Positions 41,263-49,696 of a stretch of DNA of 64,000 nt are shown here, piece after piece. The DNA is taken from contig JACJWZ010000002.1 of the NCBI GenBank assembly GCA_020636895.1, forward strand, positions 868,001-932,000. The letters are read 5' to 3'. The DNA is from Thermoleophilales bacterium (GTDB lineage: Bacteria > Actinomycetota > Thermoleophilia > Solirubrobacterales > 70-9). The notes under the pieces were generated by a model that saw only the letters and a program-made list of their open reading frames with translations, was not told where the DNA came from and searched no databases. Positions within the stretch are counted from its first letter, which is position 1, and each line of letters opens with the position of its first letter. A program made the translations under genes and the position numbers.

Positions 41263-41946
41263 ATGGCCACTGGCTCCACGAAGAAGAGCGGTACGACCAA
41301 GAAGAGCGCCAAGAGCGCCTCGAGCACTCGCAAGAAGGCAGGCTCCACGGGTAAGGCCAAGGCGACGAGGAAGCCGGCCGCGTCCCGTTCGGCCAGTCGC
41401 GACGACAAGAGCGTCGAGGCGTTCCGCGACGCCCTCGAGCGCAGCGTGACGCTCTCCCGCGAGCGCATCCAGGAGGTCGTCGACGATGCCGTCAAGCGCG
41501 GGCGGATGACTCGTGACGACGCCAACGACATCGTCTCCAAGCTGGTCGCCCGCGGCCGCCGCCAGACCGAGGACCTGGTCAAGGAGCTCGAGAAGGTGCT
41601 CGAGTCCGCCCGTGGCGAGGTCGAGGGTCGGACCGCGAAAGCCCGCAAGACCGTTGAGAAGCGGACGACGAAGGCGCGCAAGCGGGCGGAGCGCACCGCC
41701 GGGAAGGTCGCGAGGTCGGCGCGTGACGCTGCCGACGAGCCGCTGGCGCAGGCCGACAAGCTGCGCCGTCGCGCCGGCGTCGGCTCGAGCTTCCCGATCA
41801 CCGGCTACGACGAGCTCACAGCGGCCCAGGTCGGCGCCCGGCTCGGCGATCTGAGCAAGCCGGAGCTGCGCAAGGTGCGCACGTACGAGAAGAACAACAA
41901 GGCCCGCAAGGGGATCCTGAGCAAGATCGACGCCAAGCTCGGCTGA
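41263..41946 (+). CDS. Lys-rich histone-like/phasin-like protein
   Basis: Three parts in 227 residues. Residues 1-48 are a Lys/Ser/Thr/Ala tail (MATGSTKKSGTTKKSAKSAS...), like the disordered DNA-binding tails of actinobacterial nucleoid proteins. Residues 50-165 are a long charged amphipathic helix with phasin/polyhydroxyalkanoate-regulator character (SRERIQEVVDDAVKRGRMTR; RKTVEKRTTKARKRAERT). Residues 175-227 form a small C-terminal module, ITGYDELTAAQVGARLGDLS then KVRTYEKNNKARKGILSKI. A role in DNA compaction or granule coating is inferred. GGAAGG lies 6 nt before the ATG. Confidence 0.72.
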   Translation: MATGSTKKSGTTKKSAKSASSTRKKAGSTGKAKATRKPAASRSASRDDKSVEAFRDALERSVTLSRERIQEVVDDAVKRGRMTRDDANDIVSKLVARGRRQTEDLVKELEKVLESARGEVEGRTAKARKTVEKRTTKARKRAERTAGKVARSARDAADEPLAQADKLRRRAGVGSSFPITGYDELTAAQVGARLGDLSKPELRKVRTYEKNNKARKGILSKIDAKLG

Positions 41947-41968
41947 GCGCGGCTGCCAACATGGGGCG

Positions 41969-43348
41969 GTGAGCGAAGAGGTCACCGCCCCACACAAGAA
42001 GTCCGCCCGTCCCCGCAGGGGCGAGGAGCTGGAGCTGCGGATCACCGCGCTTGCCCAGGGCGGGCGAGGGATCGCCCGCACGCCGGAGGGGTTCGTCGTC
42101 TTCATCGGCGGTGGGCTGCCCGGCGACGTCGTCCGCGCCCGCGTCGGCAAGGCGAAGCGCTCCTACGCCGAGGCGTCCCTGATCGAGCTCGTCGAGCCCT
42201 CCCCCGAGCGCATCCCCGACACCTGCATCCACGGAGGCGAGCCCTGCCCCGGAGCCGCCTGGCAGGGGCTCCCCTACGAGCGGCAGCTCGAGCACAAGGC
42301 CGAGCAGGTCGCCGACGCGCTCGTCCGCCTCGGCGGCTTCGACGCCGCCGAGATCGAGACGAAGTCCGAGCCGATCGTCGAGGCGGTCGAGCAATGGCGC
42401 TATCGCAACAAGCTCGAGTACTCCTTCGGTGCACCCACCGCCCAGGACGCCCCTGCGCTCGGCTTCCACGCCCGCGGCCGCTGGGACGAGGTCGTCGACG
42501 TCGACGATTGCAAGCTCGCCTCCGAGGCCAACAACGCCGCCCGCAACGCGGTCCGCGAGTGGGCGGCCGCCGAGGCCGTCCCCGCCTTCGACACGGCGTC
42601 GGGGGCCGGGGTCCTGAAGAACCTGATCGTCCGCGAGGGCCGCCGGACCGGCCAGATCCAGACGCGCCTCGTCACCACCGAGGCCGAGATCCCGCGTCCG
42701 CCGGTCGACCTCCACACCATCGTCGCGGCGCAATCCAGCGGCACCGACGGGCCGACCGGCGCGCTCGGCGCCGAGTACCTGAGCGAGCGCCTCGGCGACC
42801 TCGATCTCCGCGTCTCCCCCACCGCCTTCCTGCAGACGAACACCGAGACCGCTGAACGCCTCTACGCGGTCGCCCGCGAGTACGGCGCTCTCGGTCAAGG
42901 CGAGCGGCTCTTCGACCTCTACTGCGGGATCGGCACGATCGGCCTCAGCATGGCCGCGGACGCCGGCGAGGTCTGGGGGATCGAGAGTGTCCCGGAGGCG
43001 ATCGTCGACGCCGAGGCCAACGCCGACCTCAACGGCATCACCAACGCCCACTTTCACGCCGCCGACGCGCGCCTCGGGATCCGCCCGCTGATCGAGGAGG
43101 CGGGCAAGCCCGACGTCGTCGTCATCGACCCTCCACGAGCCGGGCTCAGCGCCAAGATCGTCCGCCGCGTCCTCGAGTGCGAGGCCGAGCGCATCGTCTA
43201 CGTCTCCTGCAACCCGACGACGATGGCGCCCAACGCCAGGCAGATGGTCGAGGCCGGCTATACGCTCACCCGCGTGAGACCAGTCGACATGTTCCCCCAG
43301 ACCCCGCACATCGAATGCGTGGCGCTGCTCGAGCGCCAGGGAGGCTGA
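41969..43348 (+). CDS. 23S rRNA (uracil-5-)-methyltransferase, RumA-type
   Basis: An SAM-dependent RNA m5U methyltransferase of 459 residues. The N-terminal TRAM domain (ELELRITALAQGGRGIA) binds RNA. A Cys pair in TCIHGGEPCPGAAWQ recalls the Fe-S region, though the full four-Cys set is incomplete. FDLYCGIGTIGLSMA is the SAM motif, VVIDPPRAGL the catalytic-base strand and VYVSCNPTTMAPN holds nucleophile C414. GTG start. The next gene begins 4 nt later, so an operon with an LLM oxidoreductase is likely. Which uridine it modifies is not determined. Confidence 0.92.
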   Translation: MSEEVTAPHKKSARPRRGEELELRITALAQGGRGIARTPEGFVVFIGGGLPGDVVRARVGKAKRSYAEASLIELVEPSPERIPDTCIHGGEPCPGAAWQGLPYERQLEHKAEQVADALVRLGGFDAAEIETKSEPIVEAVEQWRYRNKLEYSFGAPTAQDAPALGFHARGRWDEVVDVDDCKLASEANNAARNAVREWAAAEAVPAFDTASGAGVLKNLIVREGRRTGQIQTRLVTTEAEIPRPPVDLHTIVAAQSSGTDGPTGALGAEYLSERLGDLDLRVSPTAFLQTNTETAERLYAVAREYGALGQGERLFDLYCGIGTIGLSMAADAGEVWGIESVPEAIVDAEANADLNGITNAHFHAADARLGIRPLIEEAGKPDVVVIDPPRAGLSAKIVRRVLECEAERIVYVSCNPTTMAPNARQMVEAGYTLTRVRPVDMFPQTPHIECVALLERQGG

Positions 43349-43352
43349 GCCC

Positions 43353-44135
43353 GTGAGCGCGCGTGGATTCGGCGTCGCCGCCGGCCTCGACTCGGCCGTC
43401 GCCACCCAGCTCGCCGGCCGCTGCGAGGAGCTCGGCTACACCTCGATGTGGTCCAACGACCATCCTGCCGCGAGCGGCCTCGAGACCCTCGCCGACTTCG
43501 CCGAGGGCTCCGCGGCGCCGCAGCTCGGGGTCGCCGTCATCGCCCTCGACCGCCACTCCCCGGAGGAGATCAACGCGAAGATCGAGGAGACCGGGCTCGA
43601 CCGCTCGCGTCTTCTCATCGGGGTTGGCGCCGGCTTCTCGGAGAAGCCGCTGACGAAGATGCGCGAGGCCCACGACGAGCTCAGGGAGGAGATCCCCGGC
43701 GTCAAGCTGATCCTCGCCGCGATGGGCCCGAAGATGTGCGCGCTCGCCGGCTCCCACTACGACGGCGCCTTCTTCAACTGGATGACGCCGGAGTTCGCCG
43801 CGCAGGCGCGCGAGAAGGTCGAAGCGGGCGCCGCTGACGCCGGCCGCCCCGCGCCCAAGGTCTACGGCTACGTACGCACCTCGGTCGGCGCCGACGCGGA
43901 GACGCGCCTGGCCAAGGAGGAGGGCTTCTACCGCGACCTCCACGACGGCTACCGCAACCACTTCGAGCGCCTCGGCGAGCCGCCGGGGACCGTCGGCGTC
44001 GCCGCCGAGGACCCCGACACCGCCGACGAGCGGCTCAGCGCCTACGCGGCCCTCGACACCGTCGTCGTCCGCGGCCTCGCCAGCGCCAACTTCGATGCGA
44101 TGGACCGCGTCGCCACGGCAGCGGCGCCCAGGTAA
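43353..44135 (+). CDS. Luciferase-like (F420-dependent type) oxidoreductase
   Basis: A TIM-barrel flavin or F420 oxidoreductase of 260 residues, shorter than the 290-350 usual for this superfamily. Landmarks are AAGLDSAVATQLAGRCEELG, GYTSMWSNDHPAASGLET, then LLIGVGAGFSE, and LILAAMGPKMCALAGSHYDG with FFNWMTPEFAAQ, the substrate-loop end. Actinobacteria use many such proteins with coenzyme F420. It is 4 nt behind the rRNA methyltransferase. The region after it is filled with repeats. Confidence 0.8.
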   Translation: MSARGFGVAAGLDSAVATQLAGRCEELGYTSMWSNDHPAASGLETLADFAEGSAAPQLGVAVIALDRHSPEEINAKIEETGLDRSRLLIGVGAGFSEKPLTKMREAHDELREEIPGVKLILAAMGPKMCALAGSHYDGAFFNWMTPEFAAQAREKVEAGAADAGRPAPKVYGYVRTSVGADAETRLAKEEGFYRDLHDGYRNHFERLGEPPGTVGVAAEDPDTADERLSAYAALDTVVVRGLASANFDAMDRVATAAAPR

Positions 44136-44160
44136 CCGCTCAACTCACCGGATCGATCGC

Positions 44161-44210
44161 GGCGAACGTACGCAACGGGTCCTCATAGCGCCCGGGGGCG
44201 TACGTTCGGC
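44161..44210. repeat. Dispersed palindrome family A, copy 3 (diverged)
   Basis: Thirteen-base arms (44161-44173 and 44198-44210) pair at 12 positions, GGCGAACGTACGC against GCGTACGTTCGGC. The core again carries CCTCATAGC. Both arms have the same substitution relative to copies 1 and 2 (TACGC/GCGTA), so pairing was preserved. Confidence 0.75.
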
Positions 44211-44289
44211 GGTTGTTGGGGCGAGCGCGGCGGATGAAGGAGCGACGGGCGTGGGTGGCGCCGGGTGGCGCCGGCGACCGTTGAACGTG

Positions 44290-44460
44290 ACCTGTCACCG
44301 AAGGACAGGGAATAGGTCCGTTTTCCGGTGACACGTCGGCCCAGGCGCGAGCGTGCCGCGCGATGCCGTGGACCTGTCACCGAAAAGCGGGAAGGAAGTC
44401 CATTCTTGGGTGACACGTCGGCCCGGGCGCGAGCGTGCCGCGCCGGTGACACATCGGCCA
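44290..44460. repeat. Dispersed palindrome family B, copies 2 and 3 in tandem plus remnant
   Basis: TGTCACC at 44293 with GGTGACA at 44327, and again TGTCACC at 44375 with GGTGACA at 44409, give an 82-bp period. Each is followed by a shared GCGCGAGCGTGCCGCG block. A right end alone, CCGGTGACACATCGGCC, remains near 44443. Together with family A copy 3 these fill the 345-base gap 44136-44480 between convergent genes, where I see no coding sequence. Confidence 0.8.
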
Positions 44461-44480
44461 GGCCGCTACGCCCACCCGGG

Positions 44481-44897
44481 CTACTGGTTCGGCAGCGGGC
44501 TGCCCGCCTTGAAGGCGAACCAGAGCCAGAAGGCGATCGAGACGACGATCGTCGTGACCACGAAGAGCCGCTCGACGCCGTTGATGATGGTGTGCCGGCT
44601 GCTCGCGGGGCGCGTCTCCGTCTGCCCGCGCATCCATGGCGCCCGTGGCCCGATCTCGGTGCCCTCGCGCGGCTCGAGCAGCGCCATCAGGATCCCGGCC
44701 AGGTAGAGCAGCAGGACGTAGGTGGCGATGATCCCGAAGAGGATCGCCATCGCGACGGAGAAGCTCGTCGTCGTCGCCCCCGAGTCACCCTGCAGCTGCG
44801 AACCGATCCAGATCCAGGCCAGCGGGACACCGAACCCGATGAGCGCAGCCGCGACGACGGTCGCGGCGAAGGTGATGATGGTGCCGATGGTTCGCAT
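44481..44897 (-). CDS. Small membrane protein with three helices
   Basis: A 138-residue protein of no family I know. IITFAATVVAAALIGFGVPL, then AMAILFGIIATYVLLLYLAG and, after a charged cytoplasmic loop with PRAPWMRGQTETRPASS, VVTTIVVSIAFWLWFAF. The ATG giving MRTIGT is 8 nt past a TACCCT hexamer on the minus strand, which supports it over the longer frame. Confidence 0.62.
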   Translation of the reverse strand: MRTIGTIITFAATVVAAALIGFGVPLAWIWIGSQLQGDSGATTTSFSVAMAILFGIIATYVLLLYLAGILMALLEPREGTEIGPRAPWMRGQTETRPASSRHTIINGVERLFVVTTIVVSIAFWLWFAFKAGSPLPNQ

Positions 44898-44905
44898 CGG
44901 GTGGG

Positions 44906-44911
44906 AGGGTA
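44906..44911 (-). promoter_or_regulatory. -10 hexamer TACCCT, leaderless-type
   Basis: TACCCT ends 8 nt before the ATG of the three-helix membrane protein. Confidence 0.4.
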
Positions 44912-44963
44912 GCCGTCCGCCGGGCTCAGACCCAGGGGCCAACTCACCCTCGACTTCAGCGGC

Positions 44964-45569
44964 TCAGTAGGGCGGAAGGTCCTCGTACCACTCGCCGAGG
45001 GCGCGGAAGGCGCGCCAGAAGTCCCGCTTGGCGCCCTCGGAGTCGAGCGACTGGTCGACGTCGGGGGTGAAGATCACGTCGATCGTCGGCGTCAGCGCCT
45101 GGATCTCGCCCGGGCGCGCGCCGACCGGGCGGGCCATCGGCATGCCGACGTCGTTGAGGCACTCGAGAGCGGGCTCGCCCATGACGACGATGCAGCGCGG
45201 CTCGACGATCTCGACCTCGCTGAGCAGCCGGGAGACGCAGTTCGGCGATGCGAGCGCCGGGTCGGAGAGCGGGCACTTGACGCAGAGCGTGCCGTATACG
45301 ACCAGAGGATCGATCCCAAGTCGCTTCAGCGACTTCATCACGGCGTTGCCCGAGCGCCCGTAGAAGGCGACGCCCTCCTCGATCTCGGCGACGCTGGGGG
45401 CGTGCTTGAGCAGGAGCACGTCGGCCTGCGGATGGCCGGAGCCCAGCACCGGCATCAGGTTGCCGCGCGGGCATTCCCTGCAGTCCTGGAGCTCATGCGT
45501 GAGCGAGTTGAGCTCGCGGATCGCGCGCTCCAGGTACTTCTCCTTGATCTGGTCCTCGGTGGTCGTCAT
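44964..45569 (-). CDS. UDG-fold Fe-S protein with altered active-site motifs
   Basis: Resembles family 4/5 uracil-DNA glycosylases: a 201-residue Rossmann-like fold with Cys at 30, 33, 99 and 111, spaced as the four [4Fe-4S] ligands (CRECPRGN; CVKCPLSD; SPNC). GRSGNAVMKSLKRLGID matches the conserved helix. However, the catalytic GEAPG motif is KHAPS here and the C-terminal HPS-type motif reads TPDVDQS, so both DNA-glycosylase motifs are lost. The ATG giving MTTTEDQ is used; a GTG 48 nt upstream is possible. Function is probably not canonical uracil excision. Confidence 0.7.
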   Translation of the reverse strand: MTTTEDQIKEKYLERAIRELNSLTHELQDCRECPRGNLMPVLGSGHPQADVLLLKHAPSVAEIEEGVAFYGRSGNAVMKSLKRLGIDPLVVYGTLCVKCPLSDPALASPNCVSRLLSEVEIVEPRCIVVMGEPALECLNDVGMPMARPVGARPGEIQALTPTIDVIFTPDVDQSLDSEGAKRDFWRAFRALGEWYEDLPPY

Positions 45570-45636
45570 GGCGGGCGATCTCTTTGACGATCCCTCGCCG
45601 TCTCCTTGTGGTTGCACCGCCGTTATGCCCCCTGCA

Positions 45637-47628
45637 CTAGCTCTTGCCGCGACCGCCGGCTCCCGCAGCCCGCCGCCGCCGGGTCTCCGCGCGCATGCCC
45701 CCGCGCACCGGACGGGGGTCGTCGACCTGCTTGCGACCCCCGGATTTCCCGCTCGCCGCCTGCATCCACTTGAGCGCTTGCACGTAGACGAGGTTCTTGT
45801 GCTTGCGGACGATGTCGGCGCTCCGCATCGCCTCCAGGAACTCCTCCGGACCCTGGAAGTCGTGCAGCCGGATACGGACGCTCCCGAGCGCCTGCGCCAC
45901 GTGACCGTCGGATCCGGCGCCGGGGACGATCCGGTACTTGGACGCGAAGCGCTCCGCCTCCTCGTTGAACGCGCTGAACGCGACGCGCGGGTTGAACACC
46001 TCGATGATGTCGATCTCCTCGACGATGTCGAGCAGGTGCTCGTAGTCGGGCACGGAGTGCAGCCGGTCGAAGGGATGGGGCACGTAGACGAGCCCGCCCT
46101 GGCGGCGGATCTCGGCGATCGTCTCGGCCATCGTCATCCCGCGCTCGATCTTCTCCTCGAGGAACAGGCCGATGACCTCTCCCTGCTCGGCCGTCTTCAC
46201 CTCCTCGCCGACGATGACCTGGATCCCCCCCACCTTCTCGGCGTACTCGCGCGCCAGCAGCGCCCCCGACATCTCGTTGTGGTCGGTCACGGCGATCGCC
46301 CCCATGCCACGGTCCTTGGCCGTCTCGACGAGCACCTCGACCGGCGTCGCGCAGTCGCCGGAGTGATCGGTGTGCATGTGCAGATCGCAGTCGATCGTCC
46401 GTCGCTTCGAGATCCGCCGTCTCACCTCGGGGTTCCCGTCCGGCGCGTGACGGCGCCCGACCGTCCGCGCGTAGATCGCCTCGAGGTCGTCGCCGACGTC
46501 CGCCCACGAGCGCTGCGAGCTGCGCCCCGCCTTCGCCATGCTGGCCCGCATCCGCTCGTTGCGAAGGAGCCGCGTGATCTGACCGGCGAGCGTCTCGGGA
46601 TCACCCGGTGGGAAGAGGAACCCACGCTCGGGCCCGTCGCCGTCGAGCAGCTCCGCGTAGGGGGCGATCTGAGCAGCGACGGGAACGGCGCCGGCGGCGA
46701 GGGCGTCCCTGACGATGCTCGGCGCCGGGCGCGGGCCGCCGGAGGTTGCGCAGACCACGTCGGCCGCTGCGATCAGCTCCTCGGGGGTGGCTTTGCCGGG
46801 CCGCAGGAAGCGCACGCGCTCGCGAAGCTGGCGGTTGATCCGTGGGGTCGGGATGTCGCCCTCGAGCCAGACGTCGGCCACCCAAGGCTGGTCGAGCGGC
46901 AGCCGCCGGAGGGCGCGGATGAAGAGACGCAGGGCACCGCGCTCCTCGCGCGCGCAGTAGATGATCCGCGGCGGTCCGTCGTCGGAGCTCGAGGCCGCCG
47001 CCGGCACCTCCGCGGCGGGCTCGACGACGTCGTAGCCACCTGGGAAGAACCGCTCCAGGAGCTCCCGGGTGGAACGCCCCGACACGATCCTGGCGTCGAG
47101 GCGGCCGAAGAAGATCTCCACCAGGGGTCGTGCCACCTGCGTGGAGAGCACCCGCTCGGTGGGCAGGTGGAAGCTCCCCACGTTCAGCGTCCACGATTGC
47201 CGCAGGGCCGCGGACGAGAGGCTCGGCGCGAAGGGGTCGTGGACGTGGACGATGTCGAAGTCGACCGCGGCGAAGAGGCTCTCGAGCGCGTTGCCGACGT
47301 CCACCGGGACCGGCGCCGGCCGCGGCCGCGCCCCGGCGGGAAGGGGGATCGCCGGCGCCACGGAGAGCACCGGCGGGCCGTCCCCGTCGATCCGCTGCCC
47401 GTCCCAGCCGGCGCCGAGCAGCTTCGAGTCGTTCGTGGCGGCGGCTTCGATGGCCCGCGTCGCCCGGCGAACGTCCGAGAGCGACCCACCGGGGGCGACG
47501 ACGACGACGCGGTGCCCGCGGCCGGCGAGCTCGCGGGCGGCGTGCGCCACGAACTCGTTGACCTCGTGATGCTCACCCCACGGATAAGGGGTGACCTGGG
47601 CGATGGTCAGGCGCTCGGGCGGTGGCAC
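45637..47628 (-). CDS. GT4-type glycosyltransferase fused to a PHP phosphoesterase domain
   Basis: A 663-residue two-domain protein. Residues 1-395 are GT-B: LTIAQVTPYPWGEHHEVNEF is the N-terminal strand/loop, FDIVHVHDPFAPSLSS the typical VHVHxP strand. The C-terminal Rossmann half covers IVRDALAAGAVPVAAQIAPY and a short PERGFLFPPGDPE segment. Residues 412-600 are a PHP domain: DCDLHMHTDHSGD with H417 and H419, VTDHNEMSGA, VYVPHPFDRLHS and PGAGSDGHVAQA, so the metal ligands appear complete. The tail is basic. The GTG is 6 nt after a TATCCT hexamer. Confidence 0.85.
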   Translation of the reverse strand: MPPPERLTIAQVTPYPWGEHHEVNEFVAHAARELAGRGHRVVVVAPGGSLSDVRRATRAIEAAATNDSKLLGAGWDGQRIDGDGPPVLSVAPAIPLPAGARPRPAPVPVDVGNALESLFAAVDFDIVHVHDPFAPSLSSAALRQSWTLNVGSFHLPTERVLSTQVARPLVEIFFGRLDARIVSGRSTRELLERFFPGGYDVVEPAAEVPAAASSSDDGPPRIIYCAREERGALRLFIRALRRLPLDQPWVADVWLEGDIPTPRINRQLRERVRFLRPGKATPEELIAAADVVCATSGGPRPAPSIVRDALAAGAVPVAAQIAPYAELLDGDGPERGFLFPPGDPETLAGQITRLLRNERMRASMAKAGRSSQRSWADVGDDLEAIYARTVGRRHAPDGNPEVRRRISKRRTIDCDLHMHTDHSGDCATPVEVLVETAKDRGMGAIAVTDHNEMSGALLAREYAEKVGGIQVIVGEEVKTAEQGEVIGLFLEEKIERGMTMAETIAEIRRQGGLVYVPHPFDRLHSVPDYEHLLDIVEEIDIIEVFNPRVAFSAFNEEAERFASKYRIVPGAGSDGHVAQALGSVRIRLHDFQGPEEFLEAMRSADIVRKHKNLVYVQALKWMQAASGKSGGRKQVDDPRPVRGGMRAETRRRRAAGAGGRGKS

Positions 47629-47634
47629 CGCTCG

Positions 47635-47640
47635 AGGATA
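47635..47640 (-). promoter_or_regulatory. -10 hexamer TATCCT, leaderless-type
   Basis: TATCCT ends 6 nt before the GTG of the GT4-PHP gene, inside the 37-bp gap behind the GMC oxidoreductase gene. Confidence 0.4.
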
Positions 47641-47665
47641 GATGGGGCGCGACCGCGGGCGCGGC

Positions 47666-49282
47666 TCAGGCGGGAGCGGCGGCGTGCGCCGACGCCGCCG
47701 GCAACGGGTCCTTGCCGAGGATCATGTCGGCGGCCTTCTCGGCGATCATGTAGGTCGGTGCGTTGGTGTTGCCGCGGGTGATCACCGGCATCACCGAGGC
47801 GTCGGCCACGCGCAGGCCATCGACCCCGCGGACGCGCAGCTCGGCGTCGACGACGGCGTCGGCGCCCGCCCCCATCGCGCAGGTCCCGACGGGGTGGTAG
47901 AGCATCTCGGTGCGGCGGCGAACGTCGGCCGCGATCTCCTCGTCGCTGGACCCGACGCCCGGGCCCGGGTAGATCTCGCGCGCGGTCGCCGAGGCGAGCG
48001 GCTCGGTAGCGGCGATCTCGCGGGCGAGCTTCATCCCGGCGACCATCGCCGCGATGTCGCCATCGTCGTTCAGGTGGTTGCCGATCATCCGCGGCTTCGC
48101 CGCCGGATCGGAGCTCGTCAGGGTGATCTCGCCTCGCGCCTTCGGCTCGACCAGCACCGGGCCGACCGTGTAGGCGTGGCCGTCGAACTCCTCGAACCCG
48201 TGGTCGGAGAAGAACGCGGGCGCGAGGTGGAATTGCAGGTCGGGGGGTCCGTCGCCGCCGTCGGAGCGGGTGAAGAGGAACGCCTCGGCCACCGTCGATG
48301 CGAGCGGCCCGGTCCGGCGCAGCAGCCACTCGGCGGCCGCTTGCGGCTTCTCGGCGTCGGCCAGAGACTTGCCGATCGCGGACTCCCAGATCCCGACGCA
48401 GAAGGGGTGATCCTGGAGGTTCGAGCCGACGCCCGGCAGCTCGACGGCGGCGTCGATGCCGACGGCGGCGAGCTTGTCGCGATCACCGATCCCCGACAGC
48501 ATCAGAAGCTGCGGGGAGCCGATCGCGCCGGCGGCGAGGATCACCTCGCGACGGGCCCGCGCGGTCGCGAACGGCGCCTTGCCGGCGAGCCTGACGCCGC
48601 TGACGCGATCGCCGTCGAGCTCGAGCCCGAGCGCGCTCACCCCGCTCGCAACCTCGAGGTTGGGCCGGCCCTTGATCGGTTTCAGGAAGGCGTCGACGCT
48701 GCTCCAGCGCCGCCCGTTGCGCTGGGTCGTCTCGACGAGGCTGACGCCATCGGGATCGCCGCCGTTGTAATCGACCTGGAAGTCGAAGCCGCGCGCGCGG
48801 GTGGCACCGACGATCAGATCGGTGAGCTTTCGCGGGCTGCGCGGCGGCGCCACGTTGAGCGGCCCGCCGAAGCCGTGGGTCGCCGACGGACCCGTCTCGT
48901 GATGCTCGGAGCGGATGAAGTACGGCAGCACGTCGTCCCAGCCCCAGCCCTCGCAACCGTGATCGTCACGCCAGCCGTCGTAGTCGTCGCGGTGGCCGCG
49001 GACGTAGAGCATCGCGTTCATCGAGCTCGAGCCACCGAGCATCTTCCCGCGCGGCACGAAGAGCTCGCGACCGTCGCATCCCGGCTCGGGGCCGTAGGAG
49101 TAGTCCCAGTCGACGTTCGTCCGGAAGAGCTGCGCGAAGGCCGCGGGGATCTTCACCTTCGGCGATCGGTCCGAGCCTCCGGCCTCGACCAGCAGCACCT
49201 CGGCGCCGTCGGCGCTGAGCCGGTTCGCCAGCACGCACCCGGCGGATCCGGCGCCGACGATGACGTAGTCGTAGTCGCTCAT
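47666..49282 (-). CDS. GMC-family oxidoreductase (choline dehydrogenase-like)
   Basis: An FAD alcohol oxidase/dehydrogenase of 538 residues. YDYVIVGAGSAGCVLANRLS binds FAD at the N-terminus. PRGKMLGGSSSMNAMLYVRG is GMC signature 1 and GAIGSPQLLMLSGIGD signature 2. YHPVGTCAMG with the catalytic His, and RGNTNAPTYMIAEKAADMI, close the C-terminus. GGAGGAG lies about 7 nt before the ATG. No betaine-aldehyde dehydrogenase adjoins, so choline itself is only one of many candidate alcohol substrates. Confidence 0.92.
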   Translation of the reverse strand: MSDYDYVIVGAGSAGCVLANRLSADGAEVLLVEAGGSDRSPKVKIPAAFAQLFRTNVDWDYSYGPEPGCDGRELFVPRGKMLGGSSSMNAMLYVRGHRDDYDGWRDDHGCEGWGWDDVLPYFIRSEHHETGPSATHGFGGPLNVAPPRSPRKLTDLIVGATRARGFDFQVDYNGGDPDGVSLVETTQRNGRRWSSVDAFLKPIKGRPNLEVASGVSALGLELDGDRVSGVRLAGKAPFATARARREVILAAGAIGSPQLLMLSGIGDRDKLAAVGIDAAVELPGVGSNLQDHPFCVGIWESAIGKSLADAEKPQAAAEWLLRRTGPLASTVAEAFLFTRSDGGDGPPDLQFHLAPAFFSDHGFEEFDGHAYTVGPVLVEPKARGEITLTSSDPAAKPRMIGNHLNDDGDIAAMVAGMKLAREIAATEPLASATAREIYPGPGVGSSDEEIAADVRRRTEMLYHPVGTCAMGAGADAVVDAELRVRGVDGLRVADASVMPVITRGNTNAPTYMIAEKAADMILGKDPLPAASAHAAAPA

Positions 49283-49358
49283 CTCAATGCTCCTCCAGAC
49301 GCGGGGAGCCGATCCTAGCGCCGCCCGCATCGAACCCCGGCGGCGCCCCAGCCCCGGA

Positions 49359-49616
49359 TCAGGGGATGAGCACCTCGGCTACGGGCCTCGCCTCCGCCCG
49401 CGCCGCGAGCCAGGGCGGAAGCTGAGCGAGGGCCTCCTCGACGCTGGGGGCTTCGACGGTCCACATGAGCAGGTGCTCGGGGCCGTCGGGACCGGCCGGG
49501 ACCGCACAGGTCGCGAGCGTCGACTCGCGTCGGAGCGGGCTCTCGAACCCGCGCCACGCCGCGTAGGCGACCGCGCACTCGGACGCGTCATGGCGATGCC
49601 TGAGCATGAACCTCAT
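49359..49616 (-). CDS. Small protein of unknown function
   Basis: An 85-residue protein, MRFMLRHRHDASECAVAYAA at the start and EHLLMWTVEAPSVEEALAQL in the middle, ending VAEVLIP. The layout (one beta strand, a helix with VEEALAQLPP, a final strand) looks like a small ferredoxin-fold dimer such as DUF3303/monooxygenase-like proteins, which is only an impression. It is divergent from the large ATPase regulator, and the palindrome at 49655 lies between them. Confidence 0.55.
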   Translation of the reverse strand: MRFMLRHRHDASECAVAYAAWRGFESPLRRESTLATCAVPAGPDGPEHLLMWTVEAPSVEEALAQLPPWLAARAEARPVAEVLIP

Positions 49617-49651
49617 GTCCGGTCACCCTCGCCTCTCGGGCCCGTAAGCGG

Positions 49652-49668
49652 TATAGGTGGAACCACCT
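49652..49668 (+). promoter_or_regulatory. Palindrome over a -10-like hexamer before the LuxR gene
   Basis: AGGTGG-AA-CCACCT (49655-49668) is a perfect inverted repeat overlapping TATAGG (49652-49657), about 40 nt before the ATG. This is the geometry of an auto-repressor or activator site for the LuxR-type protein it precedes. Confidence 0.45.
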
Positions 49669-49696
49669 GATTCGTCCAGAGACGGCGTAGGCGCGT

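Noticed and set aside
44290..44460. CRISPR or IS remnant
   Set aside because: Only two elements with a shared, not variable, spacer; no transposase frame and no target-site duplication visible.
45569..45617. GTG start 48 nt upstream for the UDG-like protein
   Set aside because: Possible, but the added residues (MQPQGDGEGSS...) are low complexity and a -10-like hexamer overlaps that GTG; kept only as an alternative.
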